Below, in pieces: positions 35,146 to 44,194 of a stretch of DNA of 64,000 nucleotides. Both the position numbers and the translations under genes were made by a program. The stretch is from positions 1-64,000 of the forward strand of contig PKWL01000026.1 of assembly GCA_003133225.1 (NCBI GenBank), given 5' to 3'. Every line of letters starts with the position of its first letter. The first letter of the stretch is position 1. The DNA comes from Janthinobacterium sp. (GTDB lineage: Bacteria > Pseudomonadota > Gammaproteobacteria > Burkholderiales > Burkholderiaceae_D). Below the pieces are notes generated by a model, which was given only the letters and a program-made list of their open reading frames with translations, was not told the origin of the DNA and made no database searches.

Positions 35146-37929
35146 ATGGCCCGACCTACACTAGGCGTGACGAAGCAGCTGACCACGACCATGAGCGCGA
35201 TCCTGCTGGCGGCCGCTCTGGTGGCCTGCAACCGGCCCCAAGATACCCAGATCTTGCTCGCCGACGCCAAGCATTATCGTCAAACAGGCGAAATCAAGGC
35301 CGCCATCATCCAGTTAAAGAACGTGGTGCAAAGGGAGCCCGACAACGCCCAAGCCCGCATCTTGTTAGCCGAGGTGTATATCGACGCCGGCGACGCGGTG
35401 TCGGCCGAGAAGGAGTTGCGCAAGGCGCAGGCGCTGGGAACGAAGCCGCATGACATCTTGCCCCGCTTGGGCAAGGCGCTGCTGATGCAGGGACAGTACG
35501 AAAAACTGCTGGACGAAGTTCAGGCCGACCCGGCCACGCCAGATCAGACGGATCTCGCCTTACTGCGCGCCAGCGCCTATTTGGGCTTGGCCAAATTCGA
35601 CCAGGCCAAGGAACTATTTGAATTCGCCCTCAAGAAAGACCCGGATTCGAGCGCCGCCTTGCTCGGCATGGCCCGGATCGCTCTCGTTTCGCAACAATTG
35701 GCGACGGCCACGCAACTCATCGAACAAACCATTGCCAAACATCCGAGCGATATCGAAGCTTTGCGCCTGCAAGGCGATGTCTTGCGGATGCAAGGTAAAA
35801 ATGACGCGGCCCGCCTCGTATATGGACGGATACTGAGCCTTCGACCGAACAATACCCAGGCCCAAATTGACATCGCCGACCTCTACATCCAGGCCGGAAA
35901 ATTCGCCGAGGCCAGAGCTGCCGTCGGCGCCGCGCGCAAGATGGCCCCCAACAGTCTTCTCGTGTTGTATACCCAGGCCCTGCTCGACTATCGCGAAAAA
36001 AATTTCAAGCTTGCCTTGGCAGCATTGCAGCAAGTGTTGCGCGCGGCACCCGAACACATGCCTAGCCTTTTGCTGATAGGCGCGGTGGAACTGGCGTTAG
36101 GCGCGGATCAACAGGCCGCGCAATATCTGCAGAAATTTCTCGATGCAAATCCCAAGCACCGTTACGCCAGTCAGCTGCTGGCCTCGCTTGCGCTCAAAAA
36201 TGGCAACCCGGAAACTGCCATCGATCTGTTATCGCCCCTGTTGCGCGTCGATCAAAATGACGTCGGATTGTTGACGCTAGCGGGCGAAGCGCAAATGCGC
36301 GTCAAACACTTTAGCAAGGCAGCCGAATATTTCCAGAAAGCGAGCGAGCTCGCGCCGCAAACGGCCAGCTTGCATACGGCGCTGGGAATGAGCCACTTGG
36401 GCATGGGAGAGAACGCGCGCGCGATCGCCGAATTAGAGCGCGCCAGCGGCCTCGAAGCCCATGGCGGCCAAGCCGGCGTCATGCTCGTAATGACTTATTT
36501 TCGCAACAAGGAATACGACAAGGCACTAGCGGCAACCGCCGCGATGGAGCGCCAGCAAGGGAAAAATCCCCTGATCTGCAACCTGAAGGGGGGCGCATTT
36601 TTCGCCAAGCACGACGTCGTGGCCGCCCGCGCCAGCTTTCAGCAGGCGTTGGCTCTAGATCCTGTCTATCTGCCGGCGCTGGAAAATCTAGCCCAGCTTG
36701 ACCTGTATGAAAAAAAGCCTGAGCAAGCCCGCCAGCGCTTTGAGGCCGCGCTCGCCAAAGACAAAAATAACGTGGATCTGATGACCGGGCTGGCAAAACT
36801 AGCTGCAGCGCAAGGCGACAATGGGGAAACGGCGCGCTGGCTCGAGCGCGCCAACCGGGAACATCCCGATGCCTTGGCGCCGGCCGTGTTGCTGGCCGAA
36901 TTTTACCAGCGCCAAGGCCAACATCAAAAATCGCTGGCGCTGGCGCAAACACTCCAGGCCAGCAATCCGTCCAGTCCCGGCCCTCTGGCGCTGTTAGCTG
37001 AAATCCAAGTTGGCAACGGCGACTATGCCGCGGCATTGGAGAGTTATGGCAAGCTTGCGACCTTGCAGCCGGCATCGGCCGCGCTGCAGATGCGCGTTGC
37101 TCAGGTACAAATAAAGCTGAACGACAAGGACGGCGCTCTTGCGTCGGCCAGGAAAGCCATGCGTATGCAAGCTGATTTTGTGGAAGCGCAAGTGGTCGCG
37201 GTAGGCTTGCTGTTGGAAAAGAAGAAATTTTCGGAAGCGTTAGGCATTGCCCAATCGGCCCAAAAACAGGGCACCGGAGCACAGACTGGTCTGATGCTCG
37301 AAGGGGATATCTGGATGGCGCAAAATAAGCCGCTAGATGCTCTGAAAGCGTATGAGCGCGCATTCGCCCTGAGCAAAATCGGTCCGTTCCTCATCAAAGT
37401 CCATCAGTCTCTCATGCTTGCGGGCAAGTCCCACGAAGCCAATCTACGCATCACGCGCTGGCTGCAAGAACACCCTAGCGATTTGAACACGCGCTTCTAC
37501 TTCGCCGCCAGAAAATTATCGGACAATGACACCAAAGGTGCCATTGAACAATGGGAGAAAATCATCGAACAAGATCCGAATCAAGTGGTCGCGCTCAACG
37601 ACCTCGCTTGGGCTTGCCTGCAAGAAAAAGATCAGCGCGCGCTTGCCTTTGCCGAACGCGCCTATAAATTAGCGGCGAACAACCCTTTCGTTCTCGACAC
37701 CTTAGGCTGGATCTTGCTCGATCAAGGCAACTCTGCCCGCGCCGTTCCCCTGTTGCAAAAAGCCACCGCCCTGGCGCCGAATGCCGCCGAGTTTCGCTAC
37801 CATCTGGGCATGGGGCTGGTAAAGATGGGCGACAAGCGCGCGGCCCGCACCCAACTTGAACAATTATTGGCTTCCGACAAGGCCTTCCCGAAACGTGAAG
37901 AAGTAAAAGCGCTACTGGCGCATCTTTAG
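35146..37929 (+). CDS. prsT: PEP-CTERM system TPR-repeat lipoprotein PrsT
   Basis: This 927-aa lipoprotein has a signal peptide ending in lipobox ALVAC (Cys about 28), followed by more than twenty TPR-type helical pairs over its whole length. The family is found with XrtA exosortase loci. It probably sits on the membrane facing the periplasm and organises polysaccharide or PEP-CTERM protein export (family knowledge; no direct motif). AGGAG before the ATG is a good site. It is followed after 25 bases by the Wzy-like gene. Confidence 0.9.
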   Translation: MARPTLGVTKQLTTTMSAILLAAALVACNRPQDTQILLADAKHYRQTGEIKAAIIQLKNVVQREPDNAQARILLAEVYIDAGDAVSAEKELRKAQALGTKPHDILPRLGKALLMQGQYEKLLDEVQADPATPDQTDLALLRASAYLGLAKFDQAKELFEFALKKDPDSSAALLGMARIALVSQQLATATQLIEQTIAKHPSDIEALRLQGDVLRMQGKNDAARLVYGRILSLRPNNTQAQIDIADLYIQAGKFAEARAAVGAARKMAPNSLLVLYTQALLDYREKNFKLALAALQQVLRAAPEHMPSLLLIGAVELALGADQQAAQYLQKFLDANPKHRYASQLLASLALKNGNPETAIDLLSPLLRVDQNDVGLLTLAGEAQMRVKHFSKAAEYFQKASELAPQTASLHTALGMSHLGMGENARAIAELERASGLEAHGGQAGVMLVMTYFRNKEYDKALAATAAMERQQGKNPLICNLKGGAFFAKHDVVAARASFQQALALDPVYLPALENLAQLDLYEKKPEQARQRFEAALAKDKNNVDLMTGLAKLAAAQGDNGETARWLERANREHPDALAPAVLLAEFYQRQGQHQKSLALAQTLQASNPSSPGPLALLAEIQVGNGDYAAALESYGKLATLQPASAALQMRVAQVQIKLNDKDGALASARKAMRMQADFVEAQVVAVGLLLEKKKFSEALGIAQSAQKQGTGAQTGLMLEGDIWMAQNKPLDALKAYERAFALSKIGPFLIKVHQSLMLAGKSHEANLRITRWLQEHPSDLNTRFYFAARKLSDNDTKGAIEQWEKIIEQDPNQVVALNDLAWACLQEKDQRALAFAERAYKLAANNPFVLDTLGWILLDQGNSARAVPLLQKATALAPNAAEFRYHLGMGLVKMGDKRAARTQLEQLLASDKAFPKREEVKALLAHL

Positions 37930-37954
37930 AGGGCCGAACCGCGCTAGCCTAGCC

Positions 37955-40354
37955 ATGCTAATCCGATCCATTATCACCAGATTGCTTGCCCTTGCTTTTG
38001 GCGTCGGCTTTGTCTATGCAGCCTGCTTTTACCCCATGGAAAAGACTTGGCTAGCGCCAATTTTAATTGGCTATATCGCGCTCATGTGCTGGCGCCCGCA
38101 GCTCTGGCTATTCGCGCTCCCGGCCTTGTTGCCGGTGCTCGACCTGGCGCCTTGGACGGGCTGGTTTTTTTTGGAAGAAATCGACTTGCTGCTGATGATC
38201 ACGGCGGCGTTCGCTTATTGGCGCCTGGCCGGCAGCGCGCCGCCAGCCGGGCTTCCTCCTTGCGCCGTCTTGTGCATCGTGGGCATCAGCTTGGCCTATC
38301 TGGCCGGCCTCTACAAAGGATTGCTGCCGCTGCCCGCGCTCGACGCCAATGCCTTCTCCACCTATCTGAGCCCATACAACAGCCTGCGGGTCGGAAAGAG
38401 CTGGTTTTGGGCCCTGCTCCTGTTGCCGGTCCTGGCGCGCGACGCCGGTCCTCAGTTGAAAAACATAGACCGCTATTTCATCCCCGGCATGTTGCTCGGC
38501 CTCGCCTTGGTCTCTGGCGCCGACCTCTGGGAACGCTGGGTATTTCCGGGCTTGTTGAATTTCTCAAGCGACTACCGTACCACGGCGCCGTTTTCCGGGA
38601 TGAACACGGGCGGCGCCGCGCTGGACGGCTACCTGGCCCTCAGTTTTCCTTTCGTTTCGGCGTGGCTTCTCACCCGCCAAACGCACCTTCGCAGCGTGGC
38701 CGCGATCGCCTTGCTGGCATTAGGCGCCTATGCCGGGTTGACGACTTTCTCGCGCGGCCTGTACGCCGGTTATGCCGGTGGCGCTCTAATTGGCGCCGTC
38801 TTTCTGCTCGCTCGGGCCTTTAAAAACGACACCATCAACTGGGAGCGCTGTCTTAAGGGCGCCGCTTTCGCCGCACTGCTCGTATATGCGCTGGGTCTGG
38901 TCTTTTCCAGCAGCGGTTATCGCGGTTTGGCGGCGTCCCTGATCGTGTTGCTGGCGGCGGCCGTCCTGGCCACCAGACCCATCCCGTGGAAACGGGTGCC
39001 CGCCACCTTGTTGTTTGGTATCGCTCTCGAAGTTGCCGTCGGCGCTGCGCTCTCTTTTAGTACGGCCATGCCGGGCATCGGCAAGCCGCCCTATCTGTTG
39101 TTTATGCTGTCCGCTCTGACATTTGCTGCAGTCGCCGTCGTGCCTAGGCGCGTGCTCAGCGCCTTACTGATCGCGTTCTGGTGCATGGCGCTTAGCACGA
39201 TGTGGATTGCCGCTCATTGGGGCGGCCCGTCGGCACTAGCGCCTGCCGGCTTCATCGTCGCGGTCGCTTTGGCGTTCATGGCGCTTCGTCGCACGGCTTT
39301 GCCGCAGGATGGCGACGCGGAGCGGGCCAGCTTGACCATGGCCGCGGCCGGCGCCATCATGCTGGCCCTGGTGATCCCGATTTGCGGCAGTTATTACGCG
39401 TCTGAGCGCTTTGGCAGCAGCCGCGGCGACTTGCAAGACCGTCTGCGTCACTGGCGCCAAGTGCTCAATATGATGGATCGCGACACGCCCACGCAATTAT
39501 TCGGAATGGGGCTGGGCAAATTTCCAATCACTTACTTTTGGCACAATCCCTTGGGTGAAATGCCCGGCTCGATTCGCTACCTCGATGAGCTAGGCAACCG
39601 CTATGTACAGCTATCCACGCCGCAGTACGCGGCCGGTTATGGCGAAGTGCTGCGGCTCTTGCAACGCCTGCCCATCCGGCCCGATACCCGCTACCTGCTG
39701 GCACTCGACATCCGGCGTGGCGCCGATCAGCCCGAGCTGCAAATTAACATTTGCGAACGACAACTGCTGTATCCGCAAAATTGCGTGGGGGCGCCGCTGC
39801 ATCTGCTGGCGGGCGGCGGCCATTGGCAACATTATGCGGTGCGCCTCGATTCCGTCAGCCTGGGCGCGAAGGCGTGGCCCTTGCGCGCGCCGACCCAGCT
39901 TGAAATCTCAGCTTACGGCAAGCCGTCCTCGCTCGACATCGACAATGTCAGCTTGCGCGAGGAAAATTCGGGCAGCGAACTGATACACAACGGGGCGTTT
40001 TCCGATGGTAATGATTACTGGTTTTTCAGCAGCGACCGTTACCATCTGCCGTGGCACGCCAAAAACATTGCCTTGAACGTTTATTTCGAACTCGGCTGGC
40101 TTGGCGTCACCTCTTATCTGAGTCTGCTGTTGTATTCCTTCACCCGCTTGGCGGCGCAGGCCGGGTCGCCCGGCTCCCGCGCTGGGGTCTATCTTGCGGC
40201 CCTCACCGGCTTTCTGATTGTCGGGTTGTTTGACAGTTTGCTCGATGTCCCCCGCATCAGTCTGTTGTTTTTCCTAGTCCTGTTCGTGGCCCTGATGCGG
40301 CCCAAGCGCGCAGCGCGCAGCCCGCCTGACCCATTGGAAAGAGTGACATCATGA
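37955..40354 (+). CDS. O-antigen ligase/Wzy-like membrane protein with a soluble insert
   Basis: This 799-aa polytopic protein has about ten membrane helices in residues 1-480, then a large soluble region (about 535-700), then two or three helices. The soluble part has a beta-sandwich look, with LEISAYGKPSSLDIDNVSLR and ELIHNGAFSDGNDYWFFSSD, as in carbohydrate-binding modules. The helix pattern and the loop GLGKFPITYFWHNPLGEM fit the O-antigen ligase/polymerase superfamily. Likely it polymerises or ligates the exopolysaccharide in the periplasm. The stop overlaps the next gene by ATGA. Confidence 0.8.
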   Translation: MLIRSIITRLLALAFGVGFVYAACFYPMEKTWLAPILIGYIALMCWRPQLWLFALPALLPVLDLAPWTGWFFLEEIDLLLMITAAFAYWRLAGSAPPAGLPPCAVLCIVGISLAYLAGLYKGLLPLPALDANAFSTYLSPYNSLRVGKSWFWALLLLPVLARDAGPQLKNIDRYFIPGMLLGLALVSGADLWERWVFPGLLNFSSDYRTTAPFSGMNTGGAALDGYLALSFPFVSAWLLTRQTHLRSVAAIALLALGAYAGLTTFSRGLYAGYAGGALIGAVFLLARAFKNDTINWERCLKGAAFAALLVYALGLVFSSSGYRGLAASLIVLLAAAVLATRPIPWKRVPATLLFGIALEVAVGAALSFSTAMPGIGKPPYLLFMLSALTFAAVAVVPRRVLSALLIAFWCMALSTMWIAAHWGGPSALAPAGFIVAVALAFMALRRTALPQDGDAERASLTMAAAGAIMLALVIPICGSYYASERFGSSRGDLQDRLRHWRQVLNMMDRDTPTQLFGMGLGKFPITYFWHNPLGEMPGSIRYLDELGNRYVQLSTPQYAAGYGEVLRLLQRLPIRPDTRYLLALDIRRGADQPELQINICERQLLYPQNCVGAPLHLLAGGGHWQHYAVRLDSVSLGAKAWPLRAPTQLEISAYGKPSSLDIDNVSLREENSGSELIHNGAFSDGNDYWFFSSDRYHLPWHAKNIALNVYFELGWLGVTSYLSLLLYSFTRLAAQAGSPGSRAGVYLAALTGFLIVGLFDSLLDVPRISLLFFLVLFVALMRPKRAARSPPDPLERVTS

Positions 40355-41094
40355 AACCCGTTGAGATTGCGTTGTGCCTCGCCTTGATGAGCCACGGCGT
40401 CTGCGGCGCCGACAACCTGGCGCGTGTGATCGAAGCAGTGAAGCCCTCCATTGTCGGCATCGGCACCATGCAGCAACTACGCAGCCCTGCGATCGTCTTT
40501 TTCGGCACGGGTTTCGTGGTGGCTGATGGCTTGACGGTTTTAACGTCAGCCCACGTCGTGTCTGGCGTTGGCGACCAGAAGGATACCTTGGGCATACTGA
40601 TCGGCACCGGCGACAGCGCCCAATTTCGCGCCGCCACCGTGGTTGCCCTCGACCGCGACCACGATCTGGCGCAACTGAGATTTGGCGGCACAGCGCTGCC
40701 GGCAATGCAGCTGGGCGACTCTCGCCACGTGGCGGAAGGTCAAGCCATGGCATTTACGGGGTTCCCGCTGGGTATGGTTCTAGGTCTGCATCCCGTCACC
40801 CACCGCGCCATGGTCTCGGCAATCACGCCGGTGGCGATGCCTTCGATCAACTCGAGGGAACTGGGTGCCAAGCTGATTGGAACTCTAAACAAGCCCGTGT
40901 ATGCCGTGTTTCAGCTCGACGGCACGGCCTACCCCGGCAATAGCGGAAGCCCGCTCTATGATCCCGAAACGGGCTTGGTCTACGGCATCATCAACATGGT
41001 CTACGTCCGCGGAGTGAAGGAGAACGCCGTCTCCAATCCGAGCGGCATCACGTACGCCATCCCAGGCAATTTTATGCGCGATATGTTGCGCTGA
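40351..41094 (+). CDS. Secreted trypsin-like serine protease
   Basis: This 247-aa protein has a signal peptide (residues 1-20, GVCGA-DN) and a chymotrypsin/HtrA-type fold without a PDZ domain. The triad is H68 in TSAHVV, D105 (or D103) in DRDHDLAQLR and S198 in YPGNSGSPLYD. It is translationally coupled to the Wzy-like gene. The role could be processing of exported or PEP-CTERM proteins. That is inference from position. Confidence 0.88.
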   Translation: MKPVEIALCLALMSHGVCGADNLARVIEAVKPSIVGIGTMQQLRSPAIVFFGTGFVVADGLTVLTSAHVVSGVGDQKDTLGILIGTGDSAQFRAATVVALDRDHDLAQLRFGGTALPAMQLGDSRHVAEGQAMAFTGFPLGMVLGLHPVTHRAMVSAITPVAMPSINSRELGAKLIGTLNKPVYAVFQLDGTAYPGNSGSPLYDPETGLVYGIINMVYVRGVKENAVSNPSGITYAIPGNFMRDMLR

Positions 41095-41189
41095 GAAATG
41101 AGTTAAGTTTGGACCATGCCAACTCAGCCTGCCTCGACCGGCGCTCGCAACGCGATTATTTGCTTGCCAATTCAAATTGCAGGCGGATT

Positions 41190-41936
41190 CTAACCCTTGC
41201 CCAGGACGAGGCGGTCGGTAATACCCGGCTCATCCCACGTCGGGAAAAAATATGGATAAAAGGATCGCTCGTTTCCGTGCTGCTCCATCAAACCGCCGAA
41301 CTTGCGGATTTGTTTTCTCATGTAGTCGAGCTCCAAGCGCAGCAAGACGGCAGGCGCACCGACCCGGGTACAGTGTCGCTCACCGCCAAAATCACGAAAA
41401 CCCAGCATTCTTTTATAAAACATGACGTGCCGTGGATTAACCTCGATCACGTAATCGCTATAATCATGAATGTTGTAGGCGTATATATACGAAATATGAA
41501 TCAATGCGGCAAATACACGCTTCGACACCCCTTTGTCGATGGCCAGACGGGACGGTTCGCACAGGCGCCGTCCTTGCTCACGTAATTCGTCAAGTTTGGC
41601 CTGAAAATTTTCATCTGCCGGCAACCCGTCTTGGTCCGCGTCCAGGCACAGCGTCATCGTCCCGACAGTCGCGCCGCCCGTTTCCGCAAACAAGGTGATC
41701 CTGTTTAACGTATGGGCTACCGAAGGGTCAATCGCATAGCCGCGCCAGCCGTACATTTTTTTTATCAGCAGGCTGGCCGCCTCCCGTCGCCCCGTTGAAT
41801 TGGCCATGCGGATGTGGAATCGCTGCTGATCGATGGGATGATCAAGATCCGGGGCGTCCTTTTTTTCCCCCGCGTTCGTATCCTGCAGCCCGGAAGGCGA
41901 TTCGAAGGAAATAATGGAATGGTCGTCTTCGCGCAT
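41190..41936 (-). CDS. N-acyl amino acid synthase (FeeM)-like, exosortase-associated acyltransferase
   Basis: This 248-aa protein of the GNAT-like acyl-homoserine/FeeM superfamily contains RMANSTGRREAASLLIKKMY, ETGGATVGTMTLCLD, CEPSRLAID and YSDYVIEVNPRHVMFYKRML. These follow the FeeM and exosortase-associated acyltransferase pattern. Such enzymes join an acyl-ACP chain to an amino acid. It converges with the protease gene and stands alone on the minus strand. Product and role are unknown. Confidence 0.78.
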   Translation of the reverse strand: MREDDHSIISFESPSGLQDTNAGEKKDAPDLDHPIDQQRFHIRMANSTGRREAASLLIKKMYGWRGYAIDPSVAHTLNRITLFAETGGATVGTMTLCLDADQDGLPADENFQAKLDELREQGRRLCEPSRLAIDKGVSKRVFAALIHISYIYAYNIHDYSDYVIEVNPRHVMFYKRMLGFRDFGGERHCTRVGAPAVLLRLELDYMRKQIRKFGGLMEQHGNERSFYPYFFPTWDEPGITDRLVLGKG

Positions 41937-42312
41937 TCGCGTCCTCTATTTGTTTATTCGTCAATCTGTTTTTCCGCGAGTCACCCAAAGGCGAACTCAA
42001 CCTCGTTCGTTTGACGACCTAAATTAATATAAGTTCCATGGTTTTTAAAATTATTTTGGGCCATGCCACGTGGGCGCGCGGCCTCGCAGCCCATGCTCGA
42101 GTCAAGTGCATGCGCCCCTTGAGTCACGCGGCAATGGACCTTAAGCATTCGCTTCAGCGCCCTCCCCCTTAACTGCAACATTGTCAACGTTTCCTTGCCC
42201 CTATCGATCGATATGTCTTCGACAATTGCCCGCGATCCCGCACCACAGTCGCATCGTTCGCTGGACGCTCGAGGCAGCGTCGGCACAGATAACTATTGGG
42301 CTAGACTGATAC
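41937..42312. other. Intergenic region, no gene recognised
   Basis: About 375 bases with no protein-like frame. The AT-rich part near 42025-42060 may be the promoter of the FeeM-like gene. Confidence 0.4.
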
Positions 42313-42342
42313 TTGACAATGGAAAACCATACGGCTCATAAT
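42313..42342 (+). promoter_or_regulatory. Near-consensus sigma-70 promoter of the methyltransferase gene
   Basis: TTGACA (42313-42318) and CATAAT (42337-42342) are separated by 18 bases, 22 bases before the ATG at 42365. GGAG at 42354-42357 is the ribosome site. This is the clearest promoter in the window. Confidence 0.6.
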
Positions 42343-42364
42343 TGAAAAAATCCGGAGAAAATTT

Positions 42365-43252
42365 ATGCCAAGTCTATCTCTATTAGTTGTTATTCTAAGA
42401 GAGCTTCTTACGACAAGAACTCTTCCGCGCGAGCCGGAACCTGATCTGGTGATGGACGGCGAAGAGGAAGTTGCTGCCTATGCTGCTGCGGGCAATGACG
42501 ACAAAGATTTTGCTGCAATTAATCTTTTCCATTTGGCAAATATATGCCAATTGATTCAAGGCCATCGCGAAGTAGTCGACCTCGGCTGTGGACCGGCAAC
42601 CCTCCTAGTCGAAATTGCACAACTTAATCCACATATCTTGTTCCATGGCGTTGATCTTTCCGATCAGATGATTGCCATTGCACGAGATCGGATTGGCAAA
42701 CGTGGATTAACCAATCTACGCATATCAAAAGGAGATATCACGCAACTCGATTTCATTGCTGATCGGTCCGTCGATGCGGTTATTTCTACCGTGGCATTCC
42801 ACCACTTGCCCACATTCGAGCACTTACGCCAATGTTTTAAACATATTTCTCGCATCCTGCAGCCGCAAGGCGCGCTGTATCTGATCGATTTTTCCCGTTT
42901 TAAATCGTTAAAAACGGTTATTTATTTTGCTTATCTGAATGCGCGCGGCCAGCCGCCCGCTTCGCATCTTTATTACCTTGATTATGAACGATCGCTGCGC
43001 GCCGCTTTTCTACATGAAGAGTATGTTCGCCTGTGCTCTGATGAACTGCCCAAGGAAATGAGAGTGTATACAACCTCGCCCGTTCCTTTCCTGTCGCTCA
43101 TCCGATCTGAGCCAACCAATCCGACCCCTCCCGACATATTGGCGACGCTCCAGCAACGTAGAAAAATGTTGCCAAAGCAATCGCAAATGCGCTTAAATGA
43201 GTTGCTCCGTTTCTTCCGCGCGGGCGGGCTTAGCACGAATTCTTTTCACTAA
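42365..43252 (+). CDS. Class I SAM-dependent methyltransferase
   Basis: This 295-aa protein has motif I VVDLGCGPATLL (about 69-80), the acidic HGVDLSDQMI of motif II and VISTVAFHHLPTFEHL of motif IV/post-IV, as in the UbiE/BioC type. The substrate is not deducible. The N-terminal 15 residues are hydrophobic (LSLLVVILRELL), perhaps a membrane anchor. The gene is AT-richer than its neighbours and has its own promoter, so it may have been acquired separately. Confidence 0.85.
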   Translation: MPSLSLLVVILRELLTTRTLPREPEPDLVMDGEEEVAAYAAAGNDDKDFAAINLFHLANICQLIQGHREVVDLGCGPATLLVEIAQLNPHILFHGVDLSDQMIAIARDRIGKRGLTNLRISKGDITQLDFIADRSVDAVISTVAFHHLPTFEHLRQCFKHISRILQPQGALYLIDFSRFKSLKTVIYFAYLNARGQPPASHLYYLDYERSLRAAFLHEEYVRLCSDELPKEMRVYTTSPVPFLSLIRSEPTNPTPPDILATLQQRRKMLPKQSQMRLNELLRFFRAGGLSTNSFH

Positions 43253-43357
43253 CAGGCGTTAGAAACATTTTACTGGCGCGCATCCCATCACCCTGCTTTG
43301 GCGACGGGGCGTCAAAAGCGAGAGGCCGCAAGACCCCTCGCTGCGCGCCAAATCAAA

Positions 43358-44194
43358 CTAGTCACGACCTAGCTCGCACTCACTGGGACTCGCTTTACGG
43401 CTAGACAAAAAGAGGCCAGCCAAGCCAATGCCAAGCAACGCGAGCGAAGCAGGTTCTGGTACGAGGGCGAAAGTGGTGATGCCTGCCTCCGCATTAATCG
43501 CTACGGCTGTGGGAGCGATGCAACCAGCGGTATTGCATGCCACGCCCGTCGAAGTATTGTTAAACGCGTTAAATTCGAGAGTGTAGAAAGGGACAGGAGA
43601 AGTGAAGAAGAGGTTGCCCGCGGCAGTCAACGCCAACAGAGTGTTTACATTTTCGGCAGCGCCGCCCAAACTGTTAAGGCCTGCAGTGCCCGCCACCAGC
43701 CCTGGTGTCGTGCCCAACAGGACAGCACCCGTCAGCGATGCGGTCGGAGCCGTCGTGATCGTGGCGGCCGTAAATGCTAAATCGGCTACTGGATCAGCGT
43801 ACAAATTGAGCATAGGAACCGAAGTTGTGGTGCAAGAAACGCCGGGAGCGAGCGCTGCGGGACAGGTAAATGTTTGTGTGAACGTCGCAAATAGACCGTA
43901 TGTGACGCCCAGTCCGCTCGTCAGCGGAGGAACGTTGACGCTCGCAAGCGCAAAGTTCCCATATTCAATATAACCCGTTGCCTGGTAATTAAAACCCCCG
44001 GTATTCGTCACCAGGGTCGACGAGGTGCCATCGATAGCGTCAGCGGTGAAACCGGGAATGGCGGGAAGGCCGGCGATGGTAGCTGGGCCTACCGTGAATG
44101 TTTGAGCGACGGCATTGGAAACCGCCCCTGCGCCAAGGGTAAGTATCGCGCTCGCAGCGATCATGCGTAGATGTTTCGACAGCGTGGACATCAT
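43358..44194 (-). CDS. PEP-CTERM sorting-domain protein (PepA-like)
   Basis: This 278-aa secreted protein has a signal peptide (about 1-30, ending AVA-Q) and a C-terminal PEP-CTERM anchor VPEPASLALLGIGLAGLFL (PEP at 246-248) followed by basic SSRKA, the substrate signal for XrtA. Ten more residues (SPSECELGRD) follow, which is longer than usual. The middle (YGLFATFTQTF, PVPFYTLEFNAFNNTSTG) recalls the flocculation protein PepA of Zoogloea; that is only a suggestion. AGGAG serves the start (ATG at 44194 or 44191). Confidence 0.87.
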   Translation of the reverse strand: MMSTLSKHLRMIAASAILTLGAGAVSNAVAQTFTVGPATIAGLPAIPGFTADAIDGTSSTLVTNTGGFNYQATGYIEYGNFALASVNVPPLTSGLGVTYGLFATFTQTFTCPAALAPGVSCTTTSVPMLNLYADPVADLAFTAATITTAPTASLTGAVLLGTTPGLVAGTAGLNSLGGAAENVNTLLALTAAGNLFFTSPVPFYTLEFNAFNNTSTGVACNTAGCIAPTAVAINAEAGITTFALVPEPASLALLGIGLAGLFLSSRKASPSECELGRD

